Positions 26,506-36,159 of a DNA stretch of 64,000 nucleotides are shown here, in pieces. The first letter of the stretch is position 1; each line of letters starts with the position of its first letter. Below the pieces are notes generated by a model that saw only the letters and a list, made by a program, of their open reading frames with translations, did not search any database and had not been told where the DNA came from. This DNA comes from Pseudomonadota bacterium (GTDB lineage: Bacteria > Pseudomonadota > Gammaproteobacteria > Pseudomonadales > Pseudohongiellaceae). Made by a program: the position numbers and the translations under genes. Location of the stretch: contig JAQCKF010000001.1 of NCBI GenBank assembly GCA_027592275.1, positions 124,001-188,000 on the forward strand, read 5' to 3'.

Positions 26506-27951
26506 ATGACTTTATTCTCTAGCTCAGAACTTATCGCAATGGGTCGACACATACCCACGCCTTTCAGCATCAGCGTTGATACAGAGCAGGGCACAGTTGA
26601 GTTAAAAATTGAGTCCTTGCTACGAACGGTGCCTGGTAAGAGGTTAGTAGCCTTGTCCACCTGGCAGAATCGAACCGTCATCGTAAAAATATTTATTAGC
26701 AGTAATCGCTGGAAGCGCGGCATGCTGAAAGACATTACCGGCATCAATAGGCTCAAACAAGCGCACATTCCAAGCCCCAATCTTCTTATACAGACCACTA
26801 CCTCGGACAAAAAGGCCGGCGTGCTGGTTATCGAATACCTGCGTCAGGGAACTAGTTTGGCGACATTGTTCGATAAAGCCAAGAGTGAAGCGGCTCGGTC
26901 CGAGATATTGGAGATGGGCGTGAAGGCGGTAGCCGATTGCCATAGGGCGGGTCTTTGGCAGAATGACATTCACCTCGACAACTTCATGCTTTGTGCAGAT
27001 ATTGTCTACGTTCTGGATGGTGCCGACATTAAGAGTAAGGGAAACGCTCTCGATGCTGATACTCGGCTCGCGAACTTCGCGATGTTTCTCGCGCAGTTTC
27101 CTGTGTCTCAAGATGAGCATTGGCGCGCACTATTCGATCAATACAGCAAGCAAGCGCCGGGGCTTACGATTGATGACGCTTCTGATTTCGCCGAAAATAT
27201 AATTAGAGCGCGGCGAAAGCGACTCAACGTCTACGAGCGAAAACTCACCCGATCCACTAGCGCAAATCGCTGTGAGCAGGGCGCAAACTTCTTCTACATC
27301 TACGATAGGTCCATACACTCCCTTGAGCTTGATCGCTTTATTGCCGACCCTGATAGTTTCATCAATGAACAACAATTGCTGAAGGATGGTAATTCATCAA
27401 CCGTAGCGATGATCAAAATCAACGAGCATAACTATGTGTTGAAGCGTTACAATATAAAAGGTTTTTGGCATGGCATCTCTAGGGCATTTCGTCCAAGTCG
27501 TGCTCACCATTCTTGGCGTAATGCGTCTGTATTGGAAATGCTCGGAGTGGCTACTGCACATCCGTTTCTCTATTTAGAAGAACGCGTCTTTTGGCTTCTC
27601 CGCAAGCGTGCCTACTTTCTCTGCGAGTATATTGAAGGGCACGATCTGGGAACGGCGTGGGAGAAACAGGAACTAGAGACTCGTGAGAACGAAATCGTGG
27701 CGTTATTCAGAGGCCTATTCAAAGTAATGGCTGACTATCGGATTAGCCATGGCGACATGAAGGCAACTAATTTTTTGCTCCAAGATAAAGAACTAGTTGT
27801 GCTGGACCTAGATGCTATGGTGCGGAACAGGTCTAGGACAAGCTTCGTGGAGAAGTTCAGCAAGGACTTAAAACGATTTCGAAAGAACTGGGTGGGCACC
27901 TCAATGGAGCCCGAAATTGAGGCGCTGCTAACAGATGCGGCAAAGTTTTAG
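26506..27951 (+). CDS. Tandem LPS-kinase-like protein (two InaA/Kdo-kinase-type domains)
   Basis: A 481-residue protein made of two kinase-like halves. The first has Lys61 in 'VIVKIF', a catalytic loop 'NDIHLDNF' (Asp154, Asn159) and a metal site near 'LDGAD' (171-174). The second has Lys313 in 'VLKRYN', a loop 'HGDMKATNF' (Asp417, Asn422) and 'VLDLDA' (434-436). Both sets look intact, so both halves could be active. Similar large kinases follow waaP in the Pseudomonas core cluster. It probably phosphorylates core heptoses (inference from neighbours). The start is 4 nt after the waaP stop. Confidence 0.83.
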   Translation: MTLFSSSELIAMGRHIPTPFSISVDTEQGTVELKIESLLRTVPGKRLVALSTWQNRTVIVKIFISSNRWKRGMLKDITGINRLKQAHIPSPNLLIQTTTSDKKAGVLVIEYLRQGTSLATLFDKAKSEAARSEILEMGVKAVADCHRAGLWQNDIHLDNFMLCADIVYVLDGADIKSKGNALDADTRLANFAMFLAQFPVSQDEHWRALFDQYSKQAPGLTIDDASDFAENIIRARRKRLNVYERKLTRSTSANRCEQGANFFYIYDRSIHSLELDRFIADPDSFINEQQLLKDGNSSTVAMIKINEHNYVLKRYNIKGFWHGISRAFRPSRAHHSWRNASVLEMLGVATAHPFLYLEERVFWLLRKRAYFLCEYIEGHDLGTAWEKQELETRENEIVALFRGLFKVMADYRISHGDMKATNFLLQDKELVVLDLDAMVRNRSRTSFVEKFSKDLKRFRKNWVGTSMEPEIEALLTDAAKF

Positions 27952-27964
27952 TTTGGCTTAGTCT

Positions 27965-29713
27965 ATGACTATTATTACATTAGGCTTATCAGGCGCAATC
28001 GGACACGATCCCGCCGCGGCACTCTTTGTCGATGGCGAGTTGGCCGCTGCGGTAGAGGAAGAGCGACTCATTAGGCGCAAGTATGCCTATGATCAAACAC
28101 CCTATCTTTCCGCACGACGCTGTATGCAGATCGCCCGCATAAACCCTGCACAGATTGATCAGGTGGCTATTCCCTTTGCGCCAATTAGTCTGTTTACGAA
28201 AGCCCGGTGGCACTATGCCTATCGACACTGGTATGCCCCAGATAGGGCAGTAGATAGCCTACTGAATGGCAATAGGCGCTATCGAAGGTATATCACCGAG
28301 CTAAAAGGGCTGCTAGAGAGGCTCCATATTCCCGCAGATAAGGTAAAGATTGTGCCTGTGGAGCACCAGCTCGCACATGCCAGTAGCGCCTACCATCTCG
28401 ACGAAAGAGAGGGGAAGACTGCGATATTCTGCAATGACTCGGGGGGCGAATACTCGAATATTTTTCTTGGCTACGGGGAGAATGGTAAGATTGAAAGGGT
28501 CAAAGAATTCTACAATCCAGATTCACTCTGTGGCATGTACGCGGCGCTCACCGACTACCTTGGCTTCGAGATTCTCAACGGAGAAATTAAGGTAATGGGT
28601 ATCGCTCCTTTCGGCGATGCCTCCAAATATGATCTTTCCTGTCTTGCGACATTTAATGGCAAGAAGTTTAAAGTAGACAATACCTTGATTGGTACCATCG
28701 GAATTCGTCGTTACAAAGCAAAGTCGAAGGGGCACTATTTCAGTCAGAAGCTGGTAGACATGTTAGGGCCGAGACGCGCAGGCAACCTTGTTGATGATCC
28801 CTATGTTCACTATGCCGCTGCGATACAGAAACTCTATGAAGACCTCTCTGTTGAACTGATTCGGCACTACTTATCAGATGTTCTTGCGGATACCGGGCGG
28901 CTCGCCATTGCCGGAACGGGGTCAATGAATATTCGACTGAACCAACGTCTTGCGAATATGCCCGAGGTTAAGGAGCTAATCGTACACCCAGCATGCAGTG
29001 ATGCAGGTACTGCAATCGGCGCAGCCAGCTTTGCCGTGCGGCAATCAGGCACGAAGATCAAGCCCGTTACGCATATGTTTCATGGCCCTTCATATACTAG
29101 CGATCAGTGTATCGAAGCCTGTAAATCTCATCAGGATAAACCACTCTGGGAGATTCTCGAGGCGCCCTATGAGAAGGCTGCACAGATTCTCGCCCAAGGG
29201 CACCTACTTGCTTGGTTCAAAGGTCGAATGGAGTTCGGTACTAGGGCATTGGGCAATCGAAGCATATTGGCAAATCCAAACTTCCCGGAGGTCGTGGAGA
29301 AAATTAATCATCAGGTTAAATTTCGGGAAGCCTGGCAGCCGTATTCGGTATGCGCGTTGGATAGCGAGGCTGAGGAATTTATTCCTTCACAGCAACACGA
29401 CAAATACATGTGCCGTGCTGTAACTGCTAGTGATAAATGGGCTGAAAAATATCCAGCTATCGTTCATGTCGACAAGAGTACCGAAACACAAATAGTTGAT
29501 TCAGTTAGCAACCCAAACTTACACAAGCTCCTGCTTAGTTTTCAGAAGGAAACCGGTCATGGCATGCTCATCAATGCGCGACTGAATCGTCCCGGAGAAG
29601 CTTTGGTGTGTTCGCCAGAAGACGCGCTAAATATGTTTTTGGGAACGGATCTGGATTACCTAATCATGGAAGGAGTGTTGGTTAGTAGGCGCGAGCCCTC
29701 TGACGAGTGGTAA
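27965..29713 (+). CDS. NodU/CmcH-type carbamoyltransferase (probable LPS core modification)
   Basis: O-carbamoyltransferase that uses carbamoyl phosphate and ATP. The N-terminal ASKHA/Kae1-like domain begins 'LSGAIGHDPAAALFVDGEL', with His in 'VEHQLAHASSAYHL' and a phosphate loop 'CNDSGGEYSNIFLGYG'. The C-terminal domain has 'FKGRMEFGTRALGNRSILANP'-type sequence and ends with 'NARLNRPGEALVCSPEDAL'. At 582 aa it is complete. A carbamoyltransferase at this point in the Pseudomonas core cluster carbamoylates heptose II, and the same role is inferred here from position. It is convergent with the GT-C-like gene (8-nt gap). Confidence 0.85.
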   Translation: MTIITLGLSGAIGHDPAAALFVDGELAAAVEEERLIRRKYAYDQTPYLSARRCMQIARINPAQIDQVAIPFAPISLFTKARWHYAYRHWYAPDRAVDSLLNGNRRYRRYITELKGLLERLHIPADKVKIVPVEHQLAHASSAYHLDEREGKTAIFCNDSGGEYSNIFLGYGENGKIERVKEFYNPDSLCGMYAALTDYLGFEILNGEIKVMGIAPFGDASKYDLSCLATFNGKKFKVDNTLIGTIGIRRYKAKSKGHYFSQKLVDMLGPRRAGNLVDDPYVHYAAAIQKLYEDLSVELIRHYLSDVLADTGRLAIAGTGSMNIRLNQRLANMPEVKELIVHPACSDAGTAIGAASFAVRQSGTKIKPVTHMFHGPSYTSDQCIEACKSHQDKPLWEILEAPYEKAAQILAQGHLLAWFKGRMEFGTRALGNRSILANPNFPEVVEKINHQVKFREAWQPYSVCALDSEAEEFIPSQQHDKYMCRAVTASDKWAEKYPAIVHVDKSTETQIVDSVSNPNLHKLLLSFQKETGHGMLINARLNRPGEALVCSPEDALNMFLGTDLDYLIMEGVLVSRREPSDEW

Positions 29714-29721
29714 CGGTAGGA

Positions 29722-31242
29722 CTATTCGGAGGTACTTGAGCCTACCCTTTCAAGAATTACAATACGCGGTGTCTCAGTGTCTGGAAAATACGCAAGCACA
29801 TTCAATTTATCGATTATAGTAGTTCTCTCCAGCAAATTTTTCGTTTCGAAGGTGAGTTCGGCCGCAATCGTATCGCCTACTTCGCTAGATAGTATCTCTA
29901 GTTCAGTTAAGTTCCTTTGTACCAAATCATAGTCTTCAACCTTACCGCTAAAATAGGCAATCGCGTGATTGTTCGTCACCAGTTCGGAAGAATCGTCAGT
30001 GTTTTGCGCTATCCACTCAATTGAGTCTCTCACGTAGGACTTCGATTCACCAAAGCTATAGTAAGAGTCAATCGCGCAGTAACTGAAGAAGATAGCGACG
30101 ATGTAAACAATGCTTTTCTGCCCGGATACCCTGGCGCCATCCAAAAGATGAAGCACGATAGAGGGGACGAATAGGACTAACAAGATGCACATTAGCATCG
30201 CGTAGCGACTGGACAAATAACGGGTAACAATAATGAAACTAAGCAGTATCAAAAAATTTATGCAGAGATAGAACGCTACGGGTATGGCTACTTCTCTGTT
30301 GAGGCGAAGACGATACTTAAAGAGTCCAATAGTCAAAATGATCAGATACGGGCCGCCCACGCCCGCAAGCAAATTGGCTAGTAGAATCGAAATCATGCCT
30401 GCCAGTAAAAATACCTCAATGTATTCGCGTGAGAAAATGGCTGCGTATTCTGTAAATAGCAATGAGCCTAAGAGCGCTCTTTCTTCATCGTTCAGCGTAA
30501 AATTTCCAGAAAGAAATGGCTCGTAGATAGAAGCGAATTCAATGAAGAGCTGCGCTACATTGAGGCCCATCAGTGCGAGAAAGAGCAGCAGGCCTATGGA
30601 GAGGGAGATAACTATTGCATACATTTTGACGAGAAGAGCCTTGCGAGCGCCGACCTCGAGGCGCGTATCGAACAACAAAGCCAGAGGAGTGAATGCCAGA
30701 TAGGCAAGCGCTTCTGCACGAAACGCCGCTGCCAGAAGTAGGCACGCGCAAAAAATAATTGCATAGCGCGTTGACTGTGTTTTAGCGTAGAGCAAGTGCT
30801 GCCAAAGCGCCGCAAGAGAAAGCGCCCAGAATCCAATGTCACGAATTAATAGGTCGCGGTACTCATTCAACTGCGGGTAAACCAAGATACAAACAGCTGC
30901 GATGGCGAGCAAGGGCTTGGAGTCATTGATCTCTTTTACGATACTGAGAAAGGTGTAAACAAGAATAGCGTAGAACATCGAGTTGACGAACAAGCCAGCC
31001 GAGAATACATCCAATCCAGTTACGGATACCATGCCGATCAGTATCGAATATGTTGCCCAGGAATAGTGTTGATAAGCCGCGACGATTCCATCTGCAAGGA
31101 ATATTTCCGCAGTGCGTACATAGGTGTAGGCATCCGAATTGGGAATTTCCTGCTGGATCAAGGTGAAGATAGACAGCACGAGACTCGCCGCTACAGCGAT
31201 CCATCTGATGTCGTGTTGTCGCCAATCTAGATTCATCTTCAC
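29722..31242 (-). CDS. Multi-pass membrane protein, GT-C glycosyltransferase-like
   Basis: A 506-residue integral membrane protein with about ten hydrophobic helices and a soluble C-terminal tail of about 110 residues. After the first helix an acidic loop, 'NSDAYTYVRTAEIF', has the Asp expected of GT-C enzymes that use polyprenyl-phosphate sugars. A later 'EYRDLLIRDIGFW' adds charged residues outside the membrane. The family is therefore suggested, not proven. It lies on the opposite strand within the LPS region, beside an LpxL homologue, so a role in core or lipid A decoration is plausible. Confidence 0.6.
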   Translation of the reverse strand: MKMNLDWRQHDIRWIAVAASLVLSIFTLIQQEIPNSDAYTYVRTAEIFLADGIVAAYQHYSWATYSILIGMVSVTGLDVFSAGLFVNSMFYAILVYTFLSIVKEINDSKPLLAIAAVCILVYPQLNEYRDLLIRDIGFWALSLAALWQHLLYAKTQSTRYAIIFCACLLLAAAFRAEALAYLAFTPLALLFDTRLEVGARKALLVKMYAIVISLSIGLLLFLALMGLNVAQLFIEFASIYEPFLSGNFTLNDEERALLGSLLFTEYAAIFSREYIEVFLLAGMISILLANLLAGVGGPYLIILTIGLFKYRLRLNREVAIPVAFYLCINFLILLSFIIVTRYLSSRYAMLMCILLVLFVPSIVLHLLDGARVSGQKSIVYIVAIFFSYCAIDSYYSFGESKSYVRDSIEWIAQNTDDSSELVTNNHAIAYFSGKVEDYDLVQRNLTELEILSSEVGDTIAAELTFETKNLLERTTIIDKLNVLAYFPDTETPRIVILERVGSSTSE

Positions 31243-31287
31243 TACTTTCTTTTGTTCACTTTTCAGCTATTTATTTGTAATACGAGA

Positions 31288-32217
31288 TCAATAGGGTCTC
31301 GCGGAAGGCCCAGCAGCCTGCGTCTTAAATCGCTTGTGTAACCAAAGGTATTGGTCGGGTTGTTTGCGTATAGCCTGCTCCACCAACTCGTTAGTGGTAC
31401 GCGCATCCGCTTCAGCGTCACCACTTGGAAACCCTTTTAGGGCGGGCGCGAAGTCGAGATGATACCCCGAGTTATCTTCATTCCGATAATGGCTATAAAA
31501 TACTACCGCGGAGTCATTTACCTTGGCGAATCGTGCCGTAGCGGTGATGGTCGCAGCCTGAACACCAAAGAAGGGGACGAACACCGAGTGCTTCGCGCCG
31601 TAATCCTGATCTGGAGCGTACCAGAGAATTCGCGCTGCCTTCAGGCTACGCATCGCGCCCCGGACATCTTTTCGGTCGTAGACATGGCGGAAATGGCGAA
31701 TGCGACCATTGAACATTGCCGCCTGAAACAGCGGGTTTTTGTTCGGTCGATAGGTTACATCCATATCCCCAACTAAATTGAACAAGAAACCACCCATTTC
31801 CAAACTAGAGAAATGTGCGCAGAGAAGCAGTACACCCTTACCTTCAGCGATAGCCGCCTCTAGGTTTTCCAATCCAGTAACAGTTGTTCGAGATCGATAG
31901 TCTTCCGGATCTCTAAACCATGCGATCGCTACTTCGATAAGCCCTATGCCGTTAGAGCGAAAAGTCTTTCTTACTAGCTTCTTATGTTCCTGCTCGGTTA
32001 GCTCGGGGAAGCAAAGACGAAGGTTAACCTCGCAGATGCGCCGTCTCGACCTAGCGAAATAGTAGCTGAGAAGCCCAAGGCCCCGTCCGATACGAATCTG
32101 CAGTGGATACGGTAGATGTGCCGTCAGCCACATTGCAGACAGGCCTATCCACGTCGGCCAATATCTTGGCGCGATGAATTGGCTTAGGGGTGTTCTGATT
32201 TGAGAGTCTTCAGCCAC
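31288..32217 (-). CDS. lpxL: LpxL/HtrB-type Kdo2-lipid A acyltransferase
   Basis: Inner-membrane acyltransferase that adds a secondary acyl chain to Kdo2-lipid IVA using acyl-ACP. A hydrophobic N-terminal segment precedes 'VNLRLCFPELTEQEH', typical of LpxL/LpxM. The catalytic H(x)4E motif is 'HFSSLE' (His135, Glu140). 'WYAPDQDYG' and 'YLWLHKRFKT' are also diagnostic. The length of 309 aa is normal. Chain specificity and LpxL versus LpxM cannot be resolved by eye. It starts 45 nt upstream of the GT-C-like gene and is probably co-transcribed with it. Confidence 0.9.
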   Translation of the reverse strand: MAEDSQIRTPLSQFIAPRYWPTWIGLSAMWLTAHLPYPLQIRIGRGLGLLSYYFARSRRRICEVNLRLCFPELTEQEHKKLVRKTFRSNGIGLIEVAIAWFRDPEDYRSRTTVTGLENLEAAIAEGKGVLLLCAHFSSLEMGGFLFNLVGDMDVTYRPNKNPLFQAAMFNGRIRHFRHVYDRKDVRGAMRSLKAARILWYAPDQDYGAKHSVFVPFFGVQAATITATARFAKVNDSAVVFYSHYRNEDNSGYHLDFAPALKGFPSGDAEADARTTNELVEQAIRKQPDQYLWLHKRFKTQAAGPSARPY

Positions 32218-32538
32218 TTGTTACGCCAGCGAGCACCAGAATGGGTGCCGGGAGAATTAGGAAAATAATAGGTTTATCGCTATTGCTTGAGCGAATTGTA
32301 GCAGAAGCCTAGAAATAACAGCACTTTACGACGCTTCGATTGACTATCAGTGAATATTGTCATTAGCACCCCACCTTCTATATATAGAAAAGGTATAAAT
32401 GGGGCATATTCCCCACTTTAGTAGCAAAATCATGAAATCGACTCCAAAGTGCCATTATTCCAGTATTTAGCCCATGTGATATGATCAGCCGCCATAAAAA
32501 GTAGTAAAATAGCAGTCCTCGAATACAGGAAACCTCTG
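32218..32538. promoter_or_regulatory. 321-nt divergent intergenic region lpxL-hldE
   Basis: This is the divergent promoter region for the minus-strand lpxL and plus-strand hldE genes. It is AT-rich and contains a perfect 14-bp palindrome, 'TTCTATATATAGAA' (32376-32389), followed by 'GGGG CATATT CCCC', a small hairpin. A 'TATAAA' lies between them. No convincing -35/-10 pair, riboswitch or coding sequence was seen. hldE has an 'AGGAAA' ribosome-binding site about 6 nt before its ATG. Confidence 0.45.
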
Positions 32539-33966
32539 ATGAAACTTGAGATGCCTCCCTTTCACCTAGCCAAGCTATTGGTTATCGGTGATGTCATGCT
32601 GGATAGATATTGGCATGGCGCTGCCTCGCGGATATCGCCGGAGGCACCAGTACCGGTTGTGCAAGTGGGCAACCAAGAAGACCGGCCAGGCGGAGCGGGT
32701 AACGTGGCGCTGAATATTGCTGCTTTAGGATCGGCGGCTACACTTATCGGCGTCGTAGGTAAGGATGACAATGCGCAGGATTTGGAGTCTCGCCTCACCG
32801 CTGCCGGCGTCTATTGCGAATTTTTGAAATCCGAAGATAAGCCGACGATCACTAAGCTGAGAGTAATCAGCCAGCACCAACAATTAATCCGCCTCGATTT
32901 CGAAGAAAAGTTTGATGAGAAGGACGTGGCTGATCTGCAATCGCTCGCAACCTCGCTTCTTCCTAGCGCACAAGTACTCGTGCTCTCGGATTATGCGAAG
33001 GGTGCATTGCAAGATGTTGCCGCTCTGATCGAACTTGCTAGAAAACAGAATATTCCAATCATCGTCGACCCGAAAGGGACCGACTTTGGAAAGTATCGCG
33101 GCGCGACCCTGCTAACACCAAATCTTAGTGAGTTTGAAGCAGTTGTCGGACCCTGTGCGAACGAAGAGGAACTCGTGAGCAAGGGCCTGGCGCTTATGAG
33201 CGAACTCGAATTGCAGGCCATACTTATCACGCGTGGTGAACATGGCATGACCTTGCTACGCCCGAACTCAGAGGAGCTGCACTTACCTGCACGCGCACGC
33301 GAGGTATTCGACGTGACCGGTGCAGGTGACACAGTTATCTCTGTACTCGCCTCGGCACTTGCCGCTGGCGATAGCCTCGCCGATGCTACGGGGATCGCGA
33401 ATCTTGCAGCCGGGCTGGTAGTCGGTAAACTTGGTACTGCGGCGATTAGCGGCCCGGAACTCCGAAGAGCGATACTGGCCGAGCAAGATTCTGGGATGGG
33501 CGTGATGACTGCAGAGCAACTTAGCATCGCTGTGCATGATGCCAAGGCTCACGGAGAAAAAATCGTATTCACCAATGGCTGCTTCGATATCATTCATGCC
33601 GGACACGTCGGTTATCTAAGCGAAGCGAAAAAGCTCGGCGACAGACTCGTCGTAGCGATCAATGCAGACAGTTCTGTTACGCGATTGAAAGGGCCGGGTC
33701 GCCCAATCAACCCTGTTGAGCGCAGAATGGCAGTGCTAGATGGTTTGGAGGCAGTAGACTGGGTCGTAAGTTTTGAAGAGGACACGCCTGAGGAATTACT
33801 GAGATCTCTACAGCCAGACATACTTGTTAAAGGAGGGGACTACTCTTTGGAGCAGGTTGTCGGTGGCGAGTACGTTCTTTCTTATGGAGGTGAATTGAAA
33901 GCACTAGAATTTCTAGACGACTGCTCAACCTCGGCTATAGTAGAAAAAATGAAGGACTCAGGTTAG
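32539..33966 (+). CDS. hldE: Bifunctional heptose-7-phosphate kinase / heptose-1-phosphate adenylyltransferase HldE
   Basis: Makes ADP-D-glycero-D-manno-heptose, the precursor for WaaC and WaaF. Residues 1 to about 320 are a PfkB/ribokinase-type kinase: 'VIGDVMLDRYWHG', 'RPGGAGNVALNIAALG', and the anion hole with catalytic Asp in 'DVTGAGDTV'. Residues of about 340-475 are a cytidylyltransferase-like domain: 'FTNGCFDIIHAGHVGYL' with the HxGH motif. 475 aa is the normal length for the fused form. The epimerase HldD is not in this window. Confidence 0.97.
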   Translation: MKLEMPPFHLAKLLVIGDVMLDRYWHGAASRISPEAPVPVVQVGNQEDRPGGAGNVALNIAALGSAATLIGVVGKDDNAQDLESRLTAAGVYCEFLKSEDKPTITKLRVISQHQQLIRLDFEEKFDEKDVADLQSLATSLLPSAQVLVLSDYAKGALQDVAALIELARKQNIPIIVDPKGTDFGKYRGATLLTPNLSEFEAVVGPCANEEELVSKGLALMSELELQAILITRGEHGMTLLRPNSEELHLPARAREVFDVTGAGDTVISVLASALAAGDSLADATGIANLAAGLVVGKLGTAAISGPELRRAILAEQDSGMGVMTAEQLSIAVHDAKAHGEKIVFTNGCFDIIHAGHVGYLSEAKKLGDRLVVAINADSSVTRLKGPGRPINPVERRMAVLDGLEAVDWVVSFEEDTPEELLRSLQPDILVKGGDYSLEQVVGGEYVLSYGGELKALEFLDDCSTSAIVEKMKDSG

Positions 33967-34000
33967 AAAAATTGAGATTGCTGTAATCAATAGAGCTTCG

Positions 34001-34798
34001 TTACTGAACGGCTTCACTATTTTCCTGTAGGTGTTGCTGGTTTATAGTTCCCACAATCACGCTAGTGACACCTTCTTTATCAAGTGCGAAGCGTAGATTC
34101 CTTTGTGTGAAGTTAGTGCCAACAGGATTTTCGAAGGCATCATCAGCGATGCAGTCGTGGCCACTATTCAACGCCTTCTTAACGAGAATTCCTTTATCGA
34201 GTGCGAGTGCGTGATCGATCACAATCGCGTCTTCTTGCATCGACGGGTTGTAGGTCACCATCACCAAGTCGAGCATTTCCGCAGCCTTCATGCCACCTTC
34301 CACAGTCTTGGTAGACATGCCAACGGCCTTGATGAGGCCTTTATCCTTGAGTCGCAATAGGGTTTCAGGGCAATCGCTGGATTCGAGAATTTTGCAGTCG
34401 CCTCCATCGGAATGAATCAAAACGATATCAAGGTAGTCAGTTCCTATGTCTCGGAGACTACGTTCTATACTTCGCTGTGTGTGCGCTGCTGAAAAATCGA
34501 AGTGAGATTTTCCTGCAGTAAACTCTTCACCGACCTTGCTGCAAATAATCCAATCTTGACGTTCTTTTAGGAGGCGTCCCAAGCGTTGCTCGCTGCTGCC
34601 ATAGGCAGGAGCGGTATCAATGAAATTAATACCGAGCTCTTTGGCCCGTGCAAGCAGAGCAGATACCTCATCATCGGACGGAAGTGAGAAACTGCTCGGA
34701 TACTTCACATCTTGGTTGCGGCCTATCTTGACCGTACCCAAGCCTAGACAGGAAACCTCAAGACCGGTCTTCCCCAGTTTTCTTATTTCCAAACCCAT
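34001..34798 (-). CDS. Aldo/keto reductase
   Basis: NAD(P)H-dependent oxidoreductase of the aldo/keto reductase superfamily. 'LGLGTVKIGRN' and 'GINFIDTAPAYGSSEQRLGRLL' contain the catalytic Asp and Tyr. 'ICSKVG' holds the Lys, and 'DYLDIVLIHSDG' the His. 265 residues is a little short but complete. It starts 6 nt after the FAD-dependent oxidoreductase gene, so the pair is probably one transcript acting in one pathway. The substrate is unknown. It is convergent with hldE. Confidence 0.85.
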   Translation of the reverse strand: MGLEIRKLGKTGLEVSCLGLGTVKIGRNQDVKYPSSFSLPSDDEVSALLARAKELGINFIDTAPAYGSSEQRLGRLLKERQDWIICSKVGEEFTAGKSHFDFSAAHTQRSIERSLRDIGTDYLDIVLIHSDGGDCKILESSDCPETLLRLKDKGLIKAVGMSTKTVEGGMKAAEMLDLVMVTYNPSMQEDAIVIDHALALDKGILVKKALNSGHDCIADDAFENPVGTNFTQRNLRFALDKEGVTSVIVGTINQQHLQENSEAVQ

Positions 34799-34804
34799 GC
34801 GTTT

Positions 34805-36004
34805 TTAATCCCAGCGTGAAGTAGCGATCTTTGCGGCTTCTAGTAAACCACTCAAACTTTGTTCTTTAGCAATACCTGACGGAACAACTCCGCTAGATAC
34901 CAAATATTCGGTAATATTATCGGCCAAATTTGGTGTAAGAGTTAGCTTAGTGGGCCATGCAACCAATACATTACTCTCTTCAACAAAGTAGGCATCTTCC
35001 GGTCGATAATTGTTGTTTACATTGGCCTCGGCCCTATCGATGGCGAAGCAATGAAATTCGGTTTCCTCAAAATTTATCCAGGGAAACAGAGTTGTTAGAA
35101 GTTTTCGTGCAGAGAGAATTTGGGCAACCGGATCTTTGCCCACACCGGACTCAGCGATCTCACCACCGAGGTACCAAACCATCTCTGCATTAGCATCGCT
35201 GTGGGAGGTAATAGTCAGTTTCGGGGTTAGACTAAAACTATCTCCTATACAGTGTACAAAAACTGGAGGAAGATCCTTTCCCTTTACATAGACCATGTTC
35301 AAAGGTCTTAGTTGTGACTTCGGCTCCGCTAGATTCGCATCATCTATGAGTTGCTGATTGCCTTTTCCGGCAGTGAAAATAAACTTCTGTGCTTCTAGAG
35401 TAAATTGGTTTCCCTTATCATTAAATGAGACGGCGTTGATCAGCCCTGACTCATTACGCGCGAATCTATAGCTCCCTGGAGTGACTTGGAATATCCAGTC
35501 GCGTTGCTTCTCGACTAACACTTCTAGTAGGGAATTCGTATCTATCACGAAGTCCGGCAATTTATAGAGAGCACCGTCGACAGTAGCTGCCTTGAAGAAG
35601 TCTGGGTAGTCCTGCTTCTCTACAGCGGTAACTCGGCCGCTTAGGCTCTTGCTGCCGAGAAAGGTTTTAAGCTTCGAGCGAAATCCAGAGTTGGACCACA
35701 TGTAGTAGTGCTCACTGAGTACGCGACATCCTCTAAGGTCGATCTCCGCCTCGCCGGCTAGACAGCTGCGCCAGCGTGCGGGCATATCGGATATGATATT
35801 CGCCGCCCCGCTGAGGGCTCCATTTAATGCATATTTGAGGCCACCGTGGATAATGCCCTGTGAAGCGAGAGTCTGACCGGATCCGAGCTTGTCAGTTTCC
35901 AGCAATATGGCTTGATAGCCTTGATTGCGTAGGCAGTTCAGCACCCAGAGGCCCGCAATTCCACCGCCAAATATGACGATGTCGGTTGAATAGCTCGATG
36001 TCAT
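34805..36004 (-). CDS. FAD-dependent oxidoreductase (DAO/glycerol-3-phosphate dehydrogenase-like)
   Basis: Flavoprotein of the D-amino-acid-oxidase fold. The N-terminal Rossmann motif 'IVIFGGGIAGLWVLNCLRNQ' (about 9-28) binds FAD ADP. 'LLETDKLGSGQTLASQGIIH' is the second conserved block. At 399 aa it is complete. It is co-transcribed with the aldo/keto reductase (6-nt gap) and divergent from waaA across 155 nt. Its location among LPS genes hints at a cell-envelope substrate, but nothing in the sequence fixes this. Confidence 0.78.
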   Translation of the reverse strand: MTSSYSTDIVIFGGGIAGLWVLNCLRNQGYQAILLETDKLGSGQTLASQGIIHGGLKYALNGALSGAANIISDMPARWRSCLAGEAEIDLRGCRVLSEHYYMWSNSGFRSKLKTFLGSKSLSGRVTAVEKQDYPDFFKAATVDGALYKLPDFVIDTNSLLEVLVEKQRDWIFQVTPGSYRFARNESGLINAVSFNDKGNQFTLEAQKFIFTAGKGNQQLIDDANLAEPKSQLRPLNMVYVKGKDLPPVFVHCIGDSFSLTPKLTITSHSDANAEMVWYLGGEIAESGVGKDPVAQILSARKLLTTLFPWINFEETEFHCFAIDRAEANVNNNYRPEDAYFVEESNVLVAWPTKLTLTPNLADNITEYLVSSGVVPSGIAKEQSLSGLLEAAKIATSRWD

Positions 36005-36159
36005 TCGTTACCTTATCTCGGAGCTGTAGGTGATGCGTGGGATGTGAGTGTCGAGTCTGTATTCGGATAGACTACAAGACTCAAATTATATCGGCATAAG
36101 GGACTATTTCCCATACTTCCCTATCTGAGCAGCAAACTAAATTATTAGACTGGATTTTC

